In this document: positions 46,137-60,023 of the stretch, piece after piece
Layout of the letters: every line of letters begins with the position of its first letter
How positions within the stretch are numbered: position 1 is the stretch's first letter
NCBI GenBank assembly: GCA_025890175.1
Contig: JANPYM010000004.1
Coordinates: 486,007-550,006, forward strand
Source of the DNA: Ciborinia camelliae
Taxonomy: Eukaryota > Ascomycota > Leotiomycetes > Helotiales > Sclerotiniaceae
DNA length: 64,000 nucleotides
Direction: 5' to 3'
The notes under the pieces: model-generated
The model's database searches: none
Seen by the model: the letters and a program-made list of their open reading frames with translations, nothing else
What the model was told of the DNA's origin: nothing
Translations under genes and position numbers: made by a program

Positions 46137-48867
46137 CTAATGCCATGTCCCGTTAGCCGGGCCAAATCTACCACTCTCGGGTAATGGAAGCCACGAAAGA
46201 CCATTGCCATCTGCTGTGTTAAGGTAAACCGTATTGCCTACATATTCAAAAATAAGTCAATGCTGCTTTCCAAACCCCTCTATTCGGGATAATCAAAATC
46301 AACTTACCCCACCAGTCCGGAAACTGAGCCCCAGGATATGTGATGCAGAAGAATATTACAATTGCCGAAAGCGCAAGACCCGTATCCAGCGCAGCTGCGA
46401 GGACATAATTGTATTTGGCTTCCATCCGTCAGTATCAGCTTCTTCAAGTGGACTGGATAATACTCACACCACCAAGCGAACCATTTTCCTTTGATCCACC
46501 AATTAAAAGTCAAGTTGACCAACGCCCAACTACTATAGTTGATGCCGGTAGCAGGTGGCACATTATACGTCCCGACGAATATTAACGGCCAATTAATAAG
46601 TCGTATCCATTTTCTTTCTTCTCCGGTATTTTTCCTCCAGTATTTCCATAGGAGCCAAGTAGTAATCGGCATAAGTGCACCAATCCAGAAGAAGTGCAAG
46701 AGACCAGAATAGATCTTTCCGATGGAATAGACGCGTCCAGGGCCGATTGCCCCCCAGATTACAGAAGAAGAAAATGTTGTGCGACCACTCGGACATGTGA
46801 AGCCATTTGGTTGATCTTTTGAGCAGATATCTTTGACGTTGCCAAGCATCCAGAGCGTTACGCCGACTTGGGTAAGAGCCCCAAGAATCTAAATAGTGGT
46901 TATTACAAAATTTTGTACAGTTTTAAATACGTGAGCCAACTTACCGTGGCGCTGCCTTGTGCGAAAAAAAGTGTTCGGGGTGGAACTTTTAAGTAATGGC
47001 CTAGCTTCATGTCCTGGGCGAAATAAAGTCCTTGGCCCACCACATCGGTAGAGATAATTTTGAAAATGATATCTGTTGTTGGTAAGTCACACAATCTCTT
47101 ATACAAATTGAGACATTTACATACTCGCCAATGGTCGCCCGGTAAACATATATCCCCCAATAAATTCGGCGAGAACGTTCAATTGATTGGCATTCACATT
47201 TGCTATCCCCTGAATAATGCCGCATGGAATCATGTAAAGTGCCGGTATCGCTGCTGCCAATATGACAGCCCACCATGGTAGAGTCGTATCATAGACTTCA
47301 ACCATCACAATACCTAGTATAATGATGATAATCGTGATACCTCCGTACCAATACCAAGGGGTTTGAGAATAGAGGCGCATCAAGCGAGCATGTATATCCA
47401 GTTTTGTGCGACCCGCAAAGGCATCACGAATTTGCGTACCATGCCAGAGGTAGATATGAACGGGAACAGCGGTGATGGCAGCAAAAGATAAACCATATAT
47501 GAAAGCGAATGTGGCTGGAAGAAACGGAGGCGAATATTCAGCATATGCAGTTGTATTCAGAGTATTACCTGGAGTCATGATCCGAGCAACATCATAGATA
47601 GAAGCGGTGTTATCGTAGACATCAGCTGTACAAAGTGGAAGATAGGCTGTGTACCAAGTATTTGAATAGCTGTTAATATAAGAGTCAGAGTTCAGAGTAG
47701 ATTGGAGAAGTGATCTTAAACCTACTAAATACCGGGGGTGACAATCCAGAAGAAAATTATAAAGCCACCAAATACGTTCATTGCTGTGAGTTTTCATTAG
47801 CCATTTCAAGAGAATATACAGAGTACAGGTAAAACTTACCGGCCCATGCTGGAGAGAGGAGAGGATTCGTGTTATATGCAACCTGTGACCAATCAAAAGT
47901 GATAGGACTCAATCCAAGACCTGTGACCATTCCGAATAGGTGATTTACGATCAAGTTGTTTGGGGCAATCCAACAGACCCAAGTAAAGTAAGAAAGAGCC
48001 ACAAAAATTAATCCAGGGAAAAAATACCAGACTCCTGCTCCAATCATAACATACATAAAAAATCGTAAACGACTGATTTTCCAGCCATTGGCCATGGCAT
48101 TTGCTCGAGAATGTAACGTAGAAAGAAGAGCGCAATTGGATAGCACCCCTGGCCAGATTATAGAAGCAGGTTCTACCAACCAAGGTGAAGATAGTCCTGC
48201 AACTCCAAAGCCCATCATCTGACAACAAAGGACGACCAAGACCGAGAAACCTGGCTTCAAATCGAAGTTGTAAAATGCTTTGGCGGCCTGGATGATATTC
48301 GTTGAGTCTGCGCTCCCATACCCAAAACTCACATTGCTCATGATGGTTATTACAGCGTGTTCCTTGATGTTGAAATGTCGGTCGGGATTGATGCACCATT
48401 TGCCTAGAGGTCCTAGGTTGAGAGTATAGAGTGGTAGAGTCTTCGCTAAGAGTATGCCAACAGGCATCGCGAGAAGCTCAGCAACCAGAGAAACAATATG
48501 AACGGAGGGATAACGAAGACTGAAAAATTGATTTATGCCAGATCCTATAATGGTGAACACGAAACCTAAAATCCACATTCTGAAGGTGTTGACAGGAATT
48601 GCTTGATCGTCGACATCTGGAACAACAGCTCTGACTAGATGGTTATTAGTTTCATTGCCATCTTAAGAACATTCATGCATTTTAACCTTCAGGATATGGT
48701 GATGTATTTCCTTCTATATCATCCAATCCCTCATCATTGAGTATTTTCCCGACGTCGACCTCCAATTCTTGCATGTGTTGTGTTTCCACGTTGACCTCTG
48801 CATTTTGATCTTTCCTGTCTTTCTCATTCAAATCCATTCTTGCGTTTGACGATATTTCTGATGACAT
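46137..48867 (-). CDS. OPT-family oligopeptide transporter
   Basis: Eight exons: 48867-48687, 48634-47840, 47783-47726, 47669-47125, 47072-46945, 46888-46468, 46418-46308, 46237-46137, giving 779 aa with introns of 49-70 nt, all in frame. The acidic N-terminus ends in SPYPEVRAVVPDVDD, the usual OPT entry. Some 14-16 membrane helices follow, with FIIFFWIVTPGIYYSNTWYTAYLP, GRPLANIIFK, LKLGHYLKVPPR, WWSKYNYVLAAALDTG and the terminal WWGNTVYLNTAD, all conserved in the family. OPT proteins import tetra- and pentapeptides (some glutathione) with protons across the plasma membrane. It would complement secreted proteases such as the one at 9.7-10.6 kb. Substrate cannot be told from sequence. Confidence 0.93.
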
Positions 48868-50571
48868 TTTGAGAACATCGGAATGCAAACTTGTTAGTGT
48901 ATTGTATAGTATAGTATAGCAAAATGAGGATATGTCTCAGCATTTTAATGCCAATAGTCGTACAAGCAGTGACCGACATCGCGGCCAAAGTCAGATAACG
49001 ATACTTCATTACCTATCAATCAACAAGACGTCATCAATTTCCATTACTGATATTTCGATAAGGACTTCCAGATCGAGATAAAGAGAACGAGGTGCCGAAC
49101 GGGGAAATCTAGACGTTAATCGGCGGTCATTTGCCACAGGGTATTTCATGCATGGGATTTTCTTTTGGGAACATTGCATGTTCGCTGTACGATAAGAACT
49201 ATGCACCTTCCTCGTTCGTATACAAACATCTCAAAGGTCACGGCTTTTGAAGAATAGCAGGAAACAGGTACGTCCAATACATTTTGATTCGTGACCACAT
49301 CTTGTGAGATGGTCAACAAATGTTTGGTTGGCTGGAGTTTGGGAGAGCTTTGAATCTTCAGAAAATGGGTAGAATATTCCATCCAGACTTTGAACTTACA
49401 ATCGCAGCCATAGAGAAACATAGAGAGGCTGCGCACTTCATAGAGAACGAACTCATGAAGGTGATGAAGGTTGTGCTTTTCCAGGACATGAAATATATGG
49501 TTCAAACCAATATCCATCTGAAAAGGTTGGGCGGGGAAGTGGCGGCCATTTCCACCGCTTTCTTCTTTTGTGAGCTATCAAAAACGGCAGAAATTCGATA
49601 TCTTATCTGTTGTGACTAGGTAGGGATGCCAAACAATGGATTCCGGATTCAAATGTCTCCCCATTTTTAAACCTGCGTCCAATGAACCCATCGAATGATA
49701 CCTATATTTACCAAGATGTCTAGTGTATATCCCACTACTGGAGTCGACTTTATCGCGTCGACAACTTGAAACCATCAACTCTGATTACCAGATTGCGTCG
49801 TTGTGCCACATCGAAGTCAATTATCCAGAATATGTCATAAGGAGGATGGAGTCAAGTGTCTCCAATAGAGGGAGTTCGTTGAATAAATATGGCATCTCTT
49901 CGCGGTCATTATAGACGATTGGGCGAAACTGGAGCTGGGTTGCCTCTTCCGTAGTTATCGAGGGAGAACAAGCACTATACTGAAATGATTGGGGATTTTG
50001 AAGGCCTGGGAAACTGGACGCGCGGAAGTTGTCTCATTCTTATGTAGGTAGGTATCGAGGCCCCTGAAGAAAGTTTACCGAATTCAATGATCTAGTTAGT
50101 GGATATGGGATTCGATTTGATTCCCTATATCAAACACCCACCCACCCGTGTTTGGAAGAGCTTCACAACATTCTTCACAACTGTCTTGGGCATATCACCG
50201 GTCGGGAAAGACGATTAAACATGAATACAGGAATCATAAAAGCTATCCAAGAGGAAGATTCACCCATTCAGGCAGACACCTCGAGCAATGATCTGGCATG
50301 GTCTACACAAACTCTAAATTATGAAGATTTTGATCGCTGGGATTCAATTCAACCCCGTTAATTGTGGTAAGATGGGACGAGTCTCTTGACCGTCGATCTT
50401 GTGTGCTTTGGTAATCGAAATGTTGTCTCCAAAATTCTAATAATACATTTCATAGAATCGTAATTCCTTCCTCTAGATACTTTCATAAATATATATATCA
50501 AAATATCCTTCCTCTCATCAAGAGCAAAGCCCAATCATTTAACCCCCGTCTTAACCCCCAACGCATTCCCA
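48868..50571. other. Intergenic, 1.7 kb
   Basis: Promoter of the OPT gene, then A+T-rich DNA. A plus-strand frame at 49320-49619 (FHPDFELTIAAIEKHREAAHFIE...) is helical and protein-like but short and without splice partners; it may be a relic. No other feature is supported. Confidence 0.45.
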
Positions 50572-53465
50572 CTACATAGACTCCATAGCCCTCTGAAGAG
50601 CCCTCGCCCTCCTTACCGGAACCGGCTGCCCACTCGCGGTATTATTTCCCGTCCCATTCCCATATCCCACATACTCTCCCAAACTGGGTGGTAAATCACT
50701 AACGCGAGTTCCCCAGCTACTTTCCTGGGGCCCAAGTACCAAGACCAATTCCTTGCCCTCGGTGAAAAAGCTATGATCGATCCAGTTTTTCGTATACGGT
50801 TTGCCGTCGAGTGTTGCCGATTGAATGTAGATGTTTTTGTAGGAGGGATCGAAGTTGATGTTTCTGATAGTCGCGGTGTTGTTCGTGAGGGGGGAGGTGA
50901 TGGATACGGATTCGAAATAAGGTGGGGTGATGAGATAGACATTTTGGCCTGGGTTGGGGAAGAGTCCCATCATGCTGAAGGCGACGAAAGCACCCATGGT
51001 ACCCGAGTCATCGTTACCTGGAAGACCGTCGTGAGTGGTGCCAAAATAGGATGGGATGTAAGAATGGGAGCGCAGAGCCGAGAGAGCGGGACGCCCGGCA
51101 TAGTGGTATTGGAAGACTGTGAGGAAGGCGGGCTCATTGCCTATGTAGGTTATGTTGTTTTCATGCATGTAGTCGAGACGTTTGATGAAAGATGCGGGTC
51201 CGCCAAGGGTAGTGATGAGACTTGCTTGATCGTGAGGTACGAAACTGAAGATGTGAGTTAGTGCGTGCATTCACATATCATAGGAGTTAGAAACGAATCG
51301 AATATAACATACAAGGAATATTCCCAGATACTACTTTCAAATGTCTCAGCGCCCGAGTTTTGTAACGAGCAGGCGCTGTTGGAGTTGTCTATATTGCTGC
51401 ATCTCAGAGGGTCCTGGATTCCCCATGTTTGGTTGAGATATTTCGGCTGGAAGAATCCTTCGAAGCCTGTATTGGTGCCATTTGAGAGGTATGATGTCTG
51501 TGCAGCGTTATAGAGATTTTTCCAATTTTCGCTGCGCCCAAGATACTTTTGGACATCTGATTCATGGCCCCCAAGGCCGGAGCCCATGCTGGCTATTACA
51601 AAGTCGTTGTAACTATACTCCAGTGTTCTGGACACACTTCGAGTCATGGTACCGAAGCCTTTGTAGTCAACTATATGGTGTTAGTTCGAGATATTGACAA
51701 GAATGAAGAGTGCTGGCTATTTGGGGTTGGTCAGAGACATACAATCTTGAACAGGAATATATCCAAGGGCTTTCCAAGAGTCAAGACCACCACGACCCTC
51801 GACTGACCAATCGTAAGGTTCAACTTCCGCATCTTTAACTACGGCTTCGTAGCCGAGATCCCAATTTATGCCCTCGGTAATGCCTTTAATATAAACATCA
51901 GCGAGGATATTATCTGCATTAGAACCACCTTGAGTAAATCCTTTGCAAAGACTCATACGGCAGTCAGGAAGCCATCCTTCATGGACATCTGAAGTGCATG
52001 TCAGTTTCTCACGTCTCACTCAGACGTTGAGGGATACTAACATGTATCGATTAGTGAGCGAACCATTTTGGCTACAGTAGCAGGATCTAACACTGTTAAG
52101 AATGGTGTTTGGGAACGGAAAAGATCCCAGATGCTGAAAATAAATTAGTAATGATTTCAAATTTGATGGCTGGAACATACCAGTAGAAGGAGTCAAAGTA
52201 AGGTTCATCACTCTTCCACAATGGATTCTCGCCGGTATAGTCTTGAGGATTGACCATAGTTCTATATATTCCACTATAAAAGTTCATCAAGAAGGAAGAG
52301 TCAACTCCTTTCGTCGAAACTTTGATAGGTGAAATCTTTTTGCGCCAAGTAGTTGCTGCCGCATTCTGTACAGCAGCAAAGTCGAAGTCTGGAATCTCCG
52401 ATTCAGCACTAGCACATGCTTGAGCGCTACTGATATAGCTGACACCAACACGCGCCAATATTCCATCACCAGGAGACTGGAAACGAACGAATGCTCCTCC
52501 TGGAAGAGGGTAGCCATTGATTGAACGAGAAATTTTGAGATCCTTGACATCAGAGCTGGCACGACTATTGACAAAGATACCATTATCTCGAAGAGGAGCA
52601 CCCGAGAAATCTGCACAGAAGTAAAGGACGTAATTTCCACTTCCAAAACTTGGCGCAAATTTACCATTACCGGTCATTCTGCCAGTAGTTGCATCGACAG
52701 AAACACTGGCGTTGTCTTGACGAGAGTCAGATAAGTCGGTTAAATCCATCAAGATCAATGGGCTGGAAGAATTTCCATATGAAGTAGAAGGGAATTTGAA
52801 TCTGAACAGTGATGTATGTTGGGTTGTTGTCATATCGACAGCAACTCCACTCGATAGTGTGAGACCGAAATATCCTGGAGATGCCTTAACCGAATCCGAT
52901 ACGAAAGGAGTTGCTCTTTGTTTCTTTGGATAAGTACATCCATCTACAATATCTCCTTTGCATCCTGCATAAGGGAACAAGGCAAAATTTCCCAAAGATG
53001 GAGAGCCTCCAGTTCCAGAGTCGTGCATGCTCGAGAATCCGGTAATATTACTTCCATCAGTCGTAAAGCCACCCTGATTGCTTCCTGAATTGGTATCTGC
53101 AACGGCTTTCGCCATTCCTATAACATCGTCAACATGAAATTTCGTTTTAGATATTCAGATAATGGAAAGTTTATCCAATCAATATTATTGACAACTCTTT
53201 TCTGGAAGTTTTGATATATTCACAGAGAGGGATTAGCTTACCGAAAGGGACCGTTGCACCGGGAAACACATTTCCTTTCAAATATCGTCAGCAGTAAAAA
53301 GAAGAGATGGTATCTGAGAATCGAACCTCCATTACTACTTCCAATCAATTGATCAACATAATCGAGTACATCATACGTCGATGAGTTACTCGTAGCATTC
53401 TGGCCAGCAACCACACCCCAAATGGTGAACAAGACCGGTAAGTAACGACCGTTCAAGAAAGTCAT
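50572..53465 (-). CDS. Secreted alpha-mannosidase, glycoside hydrolase family 92
   Basis: Seven exons: 53465-53327, 53274-53242, 53117-52181, 52133-52042, 51988-51743, 51670-51313, 51244-50572, giving 825 aa; all joints keep frame. A signal peptide is predicted (RYLPVLFTIWGVVAGQ). GH92 hallmarks are YVDQLIGSSNGGNVFPGATVPFG, TDGSNITGFSSMHDSGTGG, FYSGIYRTMVNPQDYTG, EPYFDSFYCIWDLFRSQTP, YVHEGWLPDCRM and THDGLPGNDDSGTMGAF. The family are calcium-dependent exo-alpha-mannosidases (mostly alpha-1,2) that trim mannan or N-glycans outside the cell. One 33-nt exon (53274-53242) carries the conserved NVFPGATVPF. Identification is firm, linkage specificity is not. Confidence 0.94.
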
Positions 53466-55644
53466 GTTAACAAGAAAAGGAAGTCAAGAAAAGTGACACA
53501 AAACCTCTTGTTGGTATCACTTTGGTGATACTTCCAGTATTATAGAAGTCTTCAGGATTATCGTCTTGATTGTTGTTAATTAGAACTATGATGCGAGTAG
53601 AATCATATATATGAGCACCGAAGCCCTAGCGCGCACCCTGGTCCTACGGCACTCAGAATTACATGGAAGACAGGATAAACTGAACGCGGAATATATAAGA
53701 TATACTCTCTCATGCCATATTGTTATTATTACCCCTCAAAAGTCGGGATGTGGAGCTAGCGGACGTTGCATATCAGTTCCCATTGAGGAAGCTCGCAAAC
53801 CCTAATCCTACGTTGCAGGAACTTTCCAGGCCAGCAAATGAGTCGTTTCTGTCCAAACTCACATGAAATACAAAGTCTAGAACTTTAAATTGCCAGATAG
53901 AACTATTATCCCTACAGAGGCACCAGAAGAGGGTTTTCTTGTTATCCCCAAGGAGTCACAAAACCCGGTTATGTACGAGAGAAATGATGAATTTTAAATG
54001 TAAATTGACATTTTAATCGTAGACTAGTTCAGGTCGGTATCAGGATTGTCTTTAGTTGACAGTCAAGCATTTGGCCCCTTTTCGAGGTCTTTTGAACTTA
54101 CTTTTTACCAACTTGAAGCTTTTCAAGGCTGTATATTTGAAATTTTCAAGTCGCTATATTTCAATTATATCAAGGTAAATGAATTATATTGAAGTAAATT
54201 AAGTTAATTCGGATGTTTTGGGTATTCTCTTCTTTTTCCTATTCGCTTTCCCCCCTCCCCCCTTTTGTCCACTCTCTTCACTTTTCATATTAATCCGAGT
54301 CAATTCAAGTTAAATGATAAGTTCGCGGGGATACAGGATGATAAAGGAGGGGTCAAGGGGGTTTTAGTGTAGAAATGAAGATTTCTTGAAGTCTTGAAAT
54401 CGAAATCCTCGAGCATATAAAATTGAAATAATCATAACGCAAGATATAGTTTATAAACTAGTTGTGTGTTAATCATTGATAGACGATTTACTATTCTCCG
54501 AATAGGAAATTGGAATTTCCTGTTTTACGAACAGGATAAGAGAACAGGTTAAGAGAACAGGTCCAGGTGCCACGGTAGGATACTAGGTACCTATATGACA
54601 TATGTGCCATGCAGGGGAATCCGTTAAATACCCAAACTTTACTGGGGGAATGAGGGGATTCCCCCATGAATACCCCTACCCCACCCAACCTGTAAATTCT
54701 TTTGAAATGATAATGACCCTCCGCTAGCTCTACGAGGGACACTGCCGTAGATGCAGACTATTTGAAAAAGGAAATAATTGAATCTCGATTAAATCATTTC
54801 GAGCATACAGCAAGTAGCGAGCTAGGTTTGGAGTAAGTGGACTTACCCCTTTTAAAGAAAAGCATCAAATAAAAATGTTATATACCACGCCGTGACAGCA
54901 AATGGAATGTTTCGCGCAATATCTTCTCTGTTCCCCCGCGCTCTTCATGCAGGTCCCCGTAGTCATCTACCGGGTCCACCCATACCCATACTCATATAAG
55001 AACTCAATGTCCATCTGATGATGATAACAATGTTTGTCTTTATCTCCCCACCATCCCCCTTGTATCTTGAATCCTTTTTATGGATACATGCAGATCGTGA
55101 GTCGTGACATCTAAACCGAGCAATGACTGGTTCGAGAGACTGAACATCATTTCTCGTGTGTGGTTTGCTTGCATCCATCGCATGATTCGATGGGTAATAA
55201 CCGTTATTTTATCATGCCGTACGGCTGCTGTACATGTGCACTGCTGTTGTGATCAAAATCCACGTTCTGTATGGTATGCACTTAGCCATGCATTATCGTT
55301 TTTTTACGTTCTTGAAGTTTTGTGTAATATTATTGAATGTTGCGTCAGGAAGTCCTGGGAGATGATGGAATGATACTGAGGGGAGGTTAACTCCCGATGG
55401 CAAATTATCGGTGAAACCTCACGTGTGGCTTTTGAATACCTATCTAGGACTCTTCAGACTATCACGCCGAAGAGAAAAAAGAGGCATACTCATATCATGA
55501 TTCTATTGAACACAAAAGCTAAATGTAATAAAACTACTCCATCCCAATGCCCGACCCGAGAAGAAAAATAACATTCCCGTCCATCTCAGATTTTCCAACT
55601 CCTTATACAATCCAATAGTGAATATTATGCATATCATACAATCA
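53466..55644. other. Intergenic, 2.2 kb
   Basis: Upstream of the mannosidase and downstream of the reductase gene. Contains a ggaaatt-gg-aatttcc inverted repeat near 54505-54520 and tandem acagg[a/t]taagaga units at 54531-54556. Short frames (53611-53805, 54491-54742, 55104-55373) are unsupported. Confidence 0.5.
54531..54556 (+). repeat. Two 13-bp tandem units
   Basis: acaggataagaga (54531-54543) is followed by acaggttaagaga (54544-54556) and by the start of a third unit, acagg. Small intergenic tandem repeat. Confidence 0.6.
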
Positions 55645-58600
55645 TCAAGCACTCCACTGTCTCATCCACAGCTTCATCCAATCCTGAGTAACCGGTCCCA
55701 GATTTCCCAACGTCTCACTCTTCTGCACAGTCTTCGTCGTCTCCAAAGTTGCCAATGGGAATGCCTTCGACGTACCCTCATAAAACTCCAATAATTTAAT
55801 ACCACGATTCTCCTTGATTTCTCCTCGTTCAGCCGAAGCACGAAGTCGAGCTACCCATTCGGACCATTCGACAATTTCACATTCAGGGCCGATGTTCTTG
55901 ACAACGACTGGATAGAGATCTGACCATGTGATACTGGTGGGGTTGACAAGGTGGAAGAAGGGGGTAGAGGAGTATTCTGTGGAGGTTTTGGAGGGGTTAG
56001 TGCAATCGGCGAGGTCGAGAATGACATTTGAGAGGACGTCGACAGGGACCCAATCAATGCGGTCCATGGCTGCCAAGCTTTTAGGTACACATTTCATATA
56101 TTGTGATGTGGAGACAATCTATGGTAAATGGTTAGTTCATTATTTTTCGTCGAACTAGGTGAGAGACTTACGGTTGGGAACCATTCCTGAACATTCCATC
56201 TACCCGTCTCCTTTCGAGCAGGTCCCGCTACTTGACCAACACGTAGTACTTGAGTACGAACACCACCAACCTTCTGGGCTTCCACCAAAAGGGCTTCAGA
56301 TACAAGCTTGGAGCCACCGTAACCCAGAGCCGCCGCATTCCAATCGGCGATAACTTCTTCCGGAACTGGTTTGTCCCAGTCCTTTCCTTGAGTAACACCG
56401 ATAGAAGAAATGAAAGACAAGATGGCATTGTGTTTGCTCTCAGCAGCAAAGTCGATGAGATTGCGTACACCTCGTATATGGGGCTCAAAGGAAGCCAGAC
56501 TTAAGTTGAAGTCAACTTGCCATTGGTTATGGATAATATGAGTGGCATTGCTCAACAGCTCATCATACTTCTCCTGGTCAAGGCCAAAGTGTGGTTGAGA
56601 CATGTCGGTTTTGAAAAATCGAACCTTGCTGAAATCCGTTTTAAGACCATGGCTATTGCTTGCTCCTCTTTGTCTCTCCTCACCATTAATGGCTCGGTTG
56701 AGAGCGTAGATTCTCGAGATATGGGGCAATGCAACTAAGTCATCAAGCATGTAGCTGCCCATGGAACCAGTACTTCCTGTAAGAATAACTGAAATCTCGG
56801 ATGCCGAGTCCTTGGCGGCACTTCCGACAGTCTTAGATGGCAAGTCTTTGGCGTATTTCTCAAACATCTGCTTCCTCTCATCGGAATATGTCTTTGAAAC
56901 ATCCTCTTGGCTCTCTGATGAATGAACAAGCTTGTACAGAACTGATGCAAGAGATTTAACAGTGGGGTTGTTATAAATTGTACTGGCTTGCAACTTTTCG
57001 GACTCGACGCCGTCCTTTTTCAAGGCAGATCGCAATTGTCGCAAGAGAGTGAACGCAAGTAAAGAATCAAATGATCCGCTTGCAAAGAGATCCTCATCGA
57101 CATCAAGATCCTTCAAATCAGCAATCTTGGCAACCGAATCCTTCAATGTAGAAGTCAATGAATCCAAAGAGCTGGTTTCAAGGTCACTATAATCACCACT
57201 CTCTGTATTGGCAAAAAGTTCCTCGATTTCCGGTTCATAAAGCTTAACGGTTGCTGCACGTTGAACAGTTCCCTTTCCAGCTCGCAAGAATGGCTTTTCT
57301 GGTTTCGCAAAGGCCACAAAGCCATCTTTGATCTGACCATGAGTTGGCGAATCTTTGTTTGCAGCGTCAATGAAAGGTTGGATACTGGTAATCAATTCCT
57401 TTTTGTTTTCCTCGTTCACCTCTACCGGGTGGGCTAACTCAATGATGACCGCAGGTTGGAAGCGAGCTTGCCCTACAATGATTGTTGAGCGTACATCTGG
57501 GTGGTCATTGATGACATGTTCCATTGTCAGGGGGTTTAGTTTCTCGCCGTTTGAAAACACAATGACATCATCTGCTCTGCCGCGGTAGACCCAAAGATCT
57601 GGTTTTGTAGGGTGCTTTTGGTATAAGTCTTTGGTAGAGACCTCATTGAGCTCGGGAAACGTATGCAACATTCCTTGCATCTTTTGTAACTTTTGGTCTC
57701 GCACCACAAACATCTCGTAAAGATCGTCTGCTCTCTCGATGAATTTGAGACCATTGTCAGGATGGAATTTGAAGTATCTCCAATCCTCTTTTCCTGGCGA
57801 GAGGAGAGTGAAAAGTGCAGCTTCTGTGCTCCCAATCATATTCTGAAGAGTCGTGATCTTGTTAAGGATATCTCCAGCCTTTTGCCCGACGGGCCCACCA
57901 CCAAAAGAAATGAATTTGATATTTTTCTTCTGCAACAACTCCAAGCTAGAGGAGGAGAATGCAACCTCTTCAACTGTTGATGGAGCAAGAAACAAGCTGT
58001 CAATATTGGCGTGTTCCATCATGTCGTCCACTAGATTAGAAGTTACAGGAACTGATGGTGATGCGAATACAAAGTTGATTCCGTGATAGAAGGCCATATA
58101 AAGATGTATGAAAACACCAGCGGCGTGGAAAGGAGGGAAACTTGAAAAGGCTCTAGCTCCGGGCCACATCTTCGAAAAAAGTTCTTCTCCGTCTTCACAC
58201 TTTACCAAATGCTGTGCGTCCAGTACAGCACCCAAAGCGTGTCGTATAACAATAGGTTTAGGGAGACCTGTTGATCCAGATGTGTGTAAGACGAGAGCGG
58301 GATCAGTAGAGGCCTCTGCCCATGTTTTGTTGTAGGCATAATGTGGAACTGGGGTTTCATCGATAAAAAAGTCGACTTCTGGACAATCGAAAACAGTCAT
58401 AGGATGGATCTTAAGGGCTTCACTGATATTACCAGTACCTTTACTGGGTAATAACCAGATATTACACTCGCTTTCCTTTATGACATTGAGATGTCCCTCG
58501 ACGCTGTTCCGAGGAGAATTGAAGACGACCTTGTAGCCAGCTTTGGTGAGTGCCAAGGGAAGAATTATATATCTTAGATCCCCTTCAAAAGAGTTAGCAC

Positions 58601-58884
58601 GCAGTCTTAGGGTGATTGGTTAAAACTCTGGACTTACCAGGACCAATATATCCTACAGATGGGAAGTTCTCGCCCTTTCCGAGCAAATTTTCGATCCACC
58701 AGGCGGCTCTGTTGATCGAATTGGCCAGGTGCTTGATTGATACATCGAGGAAACCGTCGGCCAGTTTTGCGGTTTTCGCGAATGAATATATAATACGATC
58801 AGGATTGTTTACAGCCTCTTCATCAACCAAGGTTGGAGACAATCGCTGTGCGTAAGCTGGAGTTTGTCTTTGAATTGAACCCAT
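55645..58884 (-). CDS. NRPS-like adenylating reductase (A-T-R)
   Basis: Three exons: 58884-58638, 58582-56172, 56118-55645, giving 1043 aa. The adenylation domain has LHTSGSTGLPKP (about residues 180-191), YRGRADDVIVFSNGEKLNP and the GKGTVQR lysine region. The carrier domain has FASGSFDSLLAF with the phosphopantetheine Ser near residue 589. The reductase domain has ILTGSTGSMG for NADPH (about 682-691) and YGGSKLVSEALL with catalytic Tyr and Lys near 837 and 841. Such enzymes activate a carboxylic acid, load it on the carrier and reduce it to an aldehyde or alcohol. It lacks a condensation domain and is too short for Lys2. No tailoring genes are adjacent. Confidence 0.92.
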
Positions 58885-59198
58885 AGTGATATAGTAATGT
58901 ACAATATGACCAATGAGTTGATAAATGTGTATTGAATGTTATTATTATAGTGAGAAGGTTCTAAGAATATTATTTCAAAGCTATAAGAAGATGATATATG
59001 AATGTTGACAATAATGATGATGAAAAGAAAGAAAGGGGGATTCTGATACTTGGGATTGAGATGATACTTATATCTCGAGGGCCCCGTATAAATTGGAGAC
59101 TTTGCGTCCATTTCATGAATGAACGACGACATCTCGGTTTTCTTACTTCGGAGCATTGACACACATTGGAGTGCATCTTCAATATTTGGTGGTTTTGC

Positions 59199-59224
59199 AT
59201 ATCCGCCAAGCGGCAAGCGGATAT
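59199..59224 (+). promoter_or_regulatory. Inverted repeat with CGG triplets upstream of the reductase gene
   Basis: atatccgc (59199-59206) and gcggatat (59217-59224) are perfect inverted arms separated by 10 bp that contain another cgg. The element lies about 315-340 bp upstream of the reductase start codon. CCG/CGG arms with fixed spacing are the usual target form of Zn(II)2Cys6 regulators; function is inferred. Confidence 0.4.
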
Positions 59225-59947
59225 TTCGGAAGTTCGGTTATGATCCATACAAAGGTCAACAAAAGGGCTCAGACTTCCGTCACTGTAACAAGTTAACAAA
59301 TCCATAACGACGGCTGTGGCGTCGATAAAGCTTTCTCCTAATAAATACCTAGGTAATAAATAATAAGAGTCCTAAGAACCGCTGGGAACAGAACAGATGT
59401 GCCCGGTCGTCAAGATGCAGGTGATTACTGTACTGTAATCACAATTTACCGGCAATAATAAATTGACTTTTTAACTCCCCTCACCGATTATCCGATTTGT
59501 CTTGAGCTACGTGTCTGATGTAAAGTGACCGCGGGGACTGGCGGTAGAGTCTGATGGGATATTACCGGCCTACCCGACATACTGTAACTATACACGTGTA
59601 GCTATATCATTATTATCTGTGCAAACCTTGAAAGGCGTGAAAATATTTCTAAGGGGAGAAGTCAACGTCGTTGAGAACTAAAGTCGGCAATCATAATTAA
59701 CGAATAATAATAATCAGAAAGAGATATCGCCCATCGGCATTATTGCCGTGTCGTTTAACGTCCCATGTTATGTTATAACTTGTTAAATTGGCGACCAAAA
59801 GAAGAGCTTGAACTTTGAAGCGATCCACCTGCAGTACACGTAGTACACGTGATTCACGGGATATGCCGAAAAGGAATACCTGCACGGATGAGAAGAGTGA
59901 ATTTCCCTTCTGTTTCACAGTTTTTTGCATCGATTAATCAGTTTATC

Positions 59948-59976
59948 AGTACCTACCTACCCACTAGGTAGGTACT
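59948..59976 (+). repeat. Perfect 12-bp inverted repeat (hairpin)
   Basis: Arm agtacctaccta (59948-59959) pairs with taggtaggtact (59965-59976) around a 5-nt loop. The acctacct motif is frequent in intergenic DNA elsewhere in the window, but here it forms a complete stem. Confidence 0.75.
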
Positions 59977-60023
59977 CTATGTATGCCTCGGATGGTACTC
60001 CGTACTTGGTTGACTAATCTTGA

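Noticed and set aside
49320..49619. 99-codon plus-strand frame as part of a NACHT or ankyrin-type protein
   Set aside because: Only a short helical stretch, no flanking exons and no diagnostic motif.
50773..51261. 162-codon plus-strand frame
   Set aside because: Antisense shadow of the last GH92 exon.
24212..58884. One secondary-metabolite cluster containing the O-methyltransferase and the A-T-R reductase
   Set aside because: They are about 30 kb apart with housekeeping and transport genes between them, and no polyketide synthase, P450 or regulator is present.
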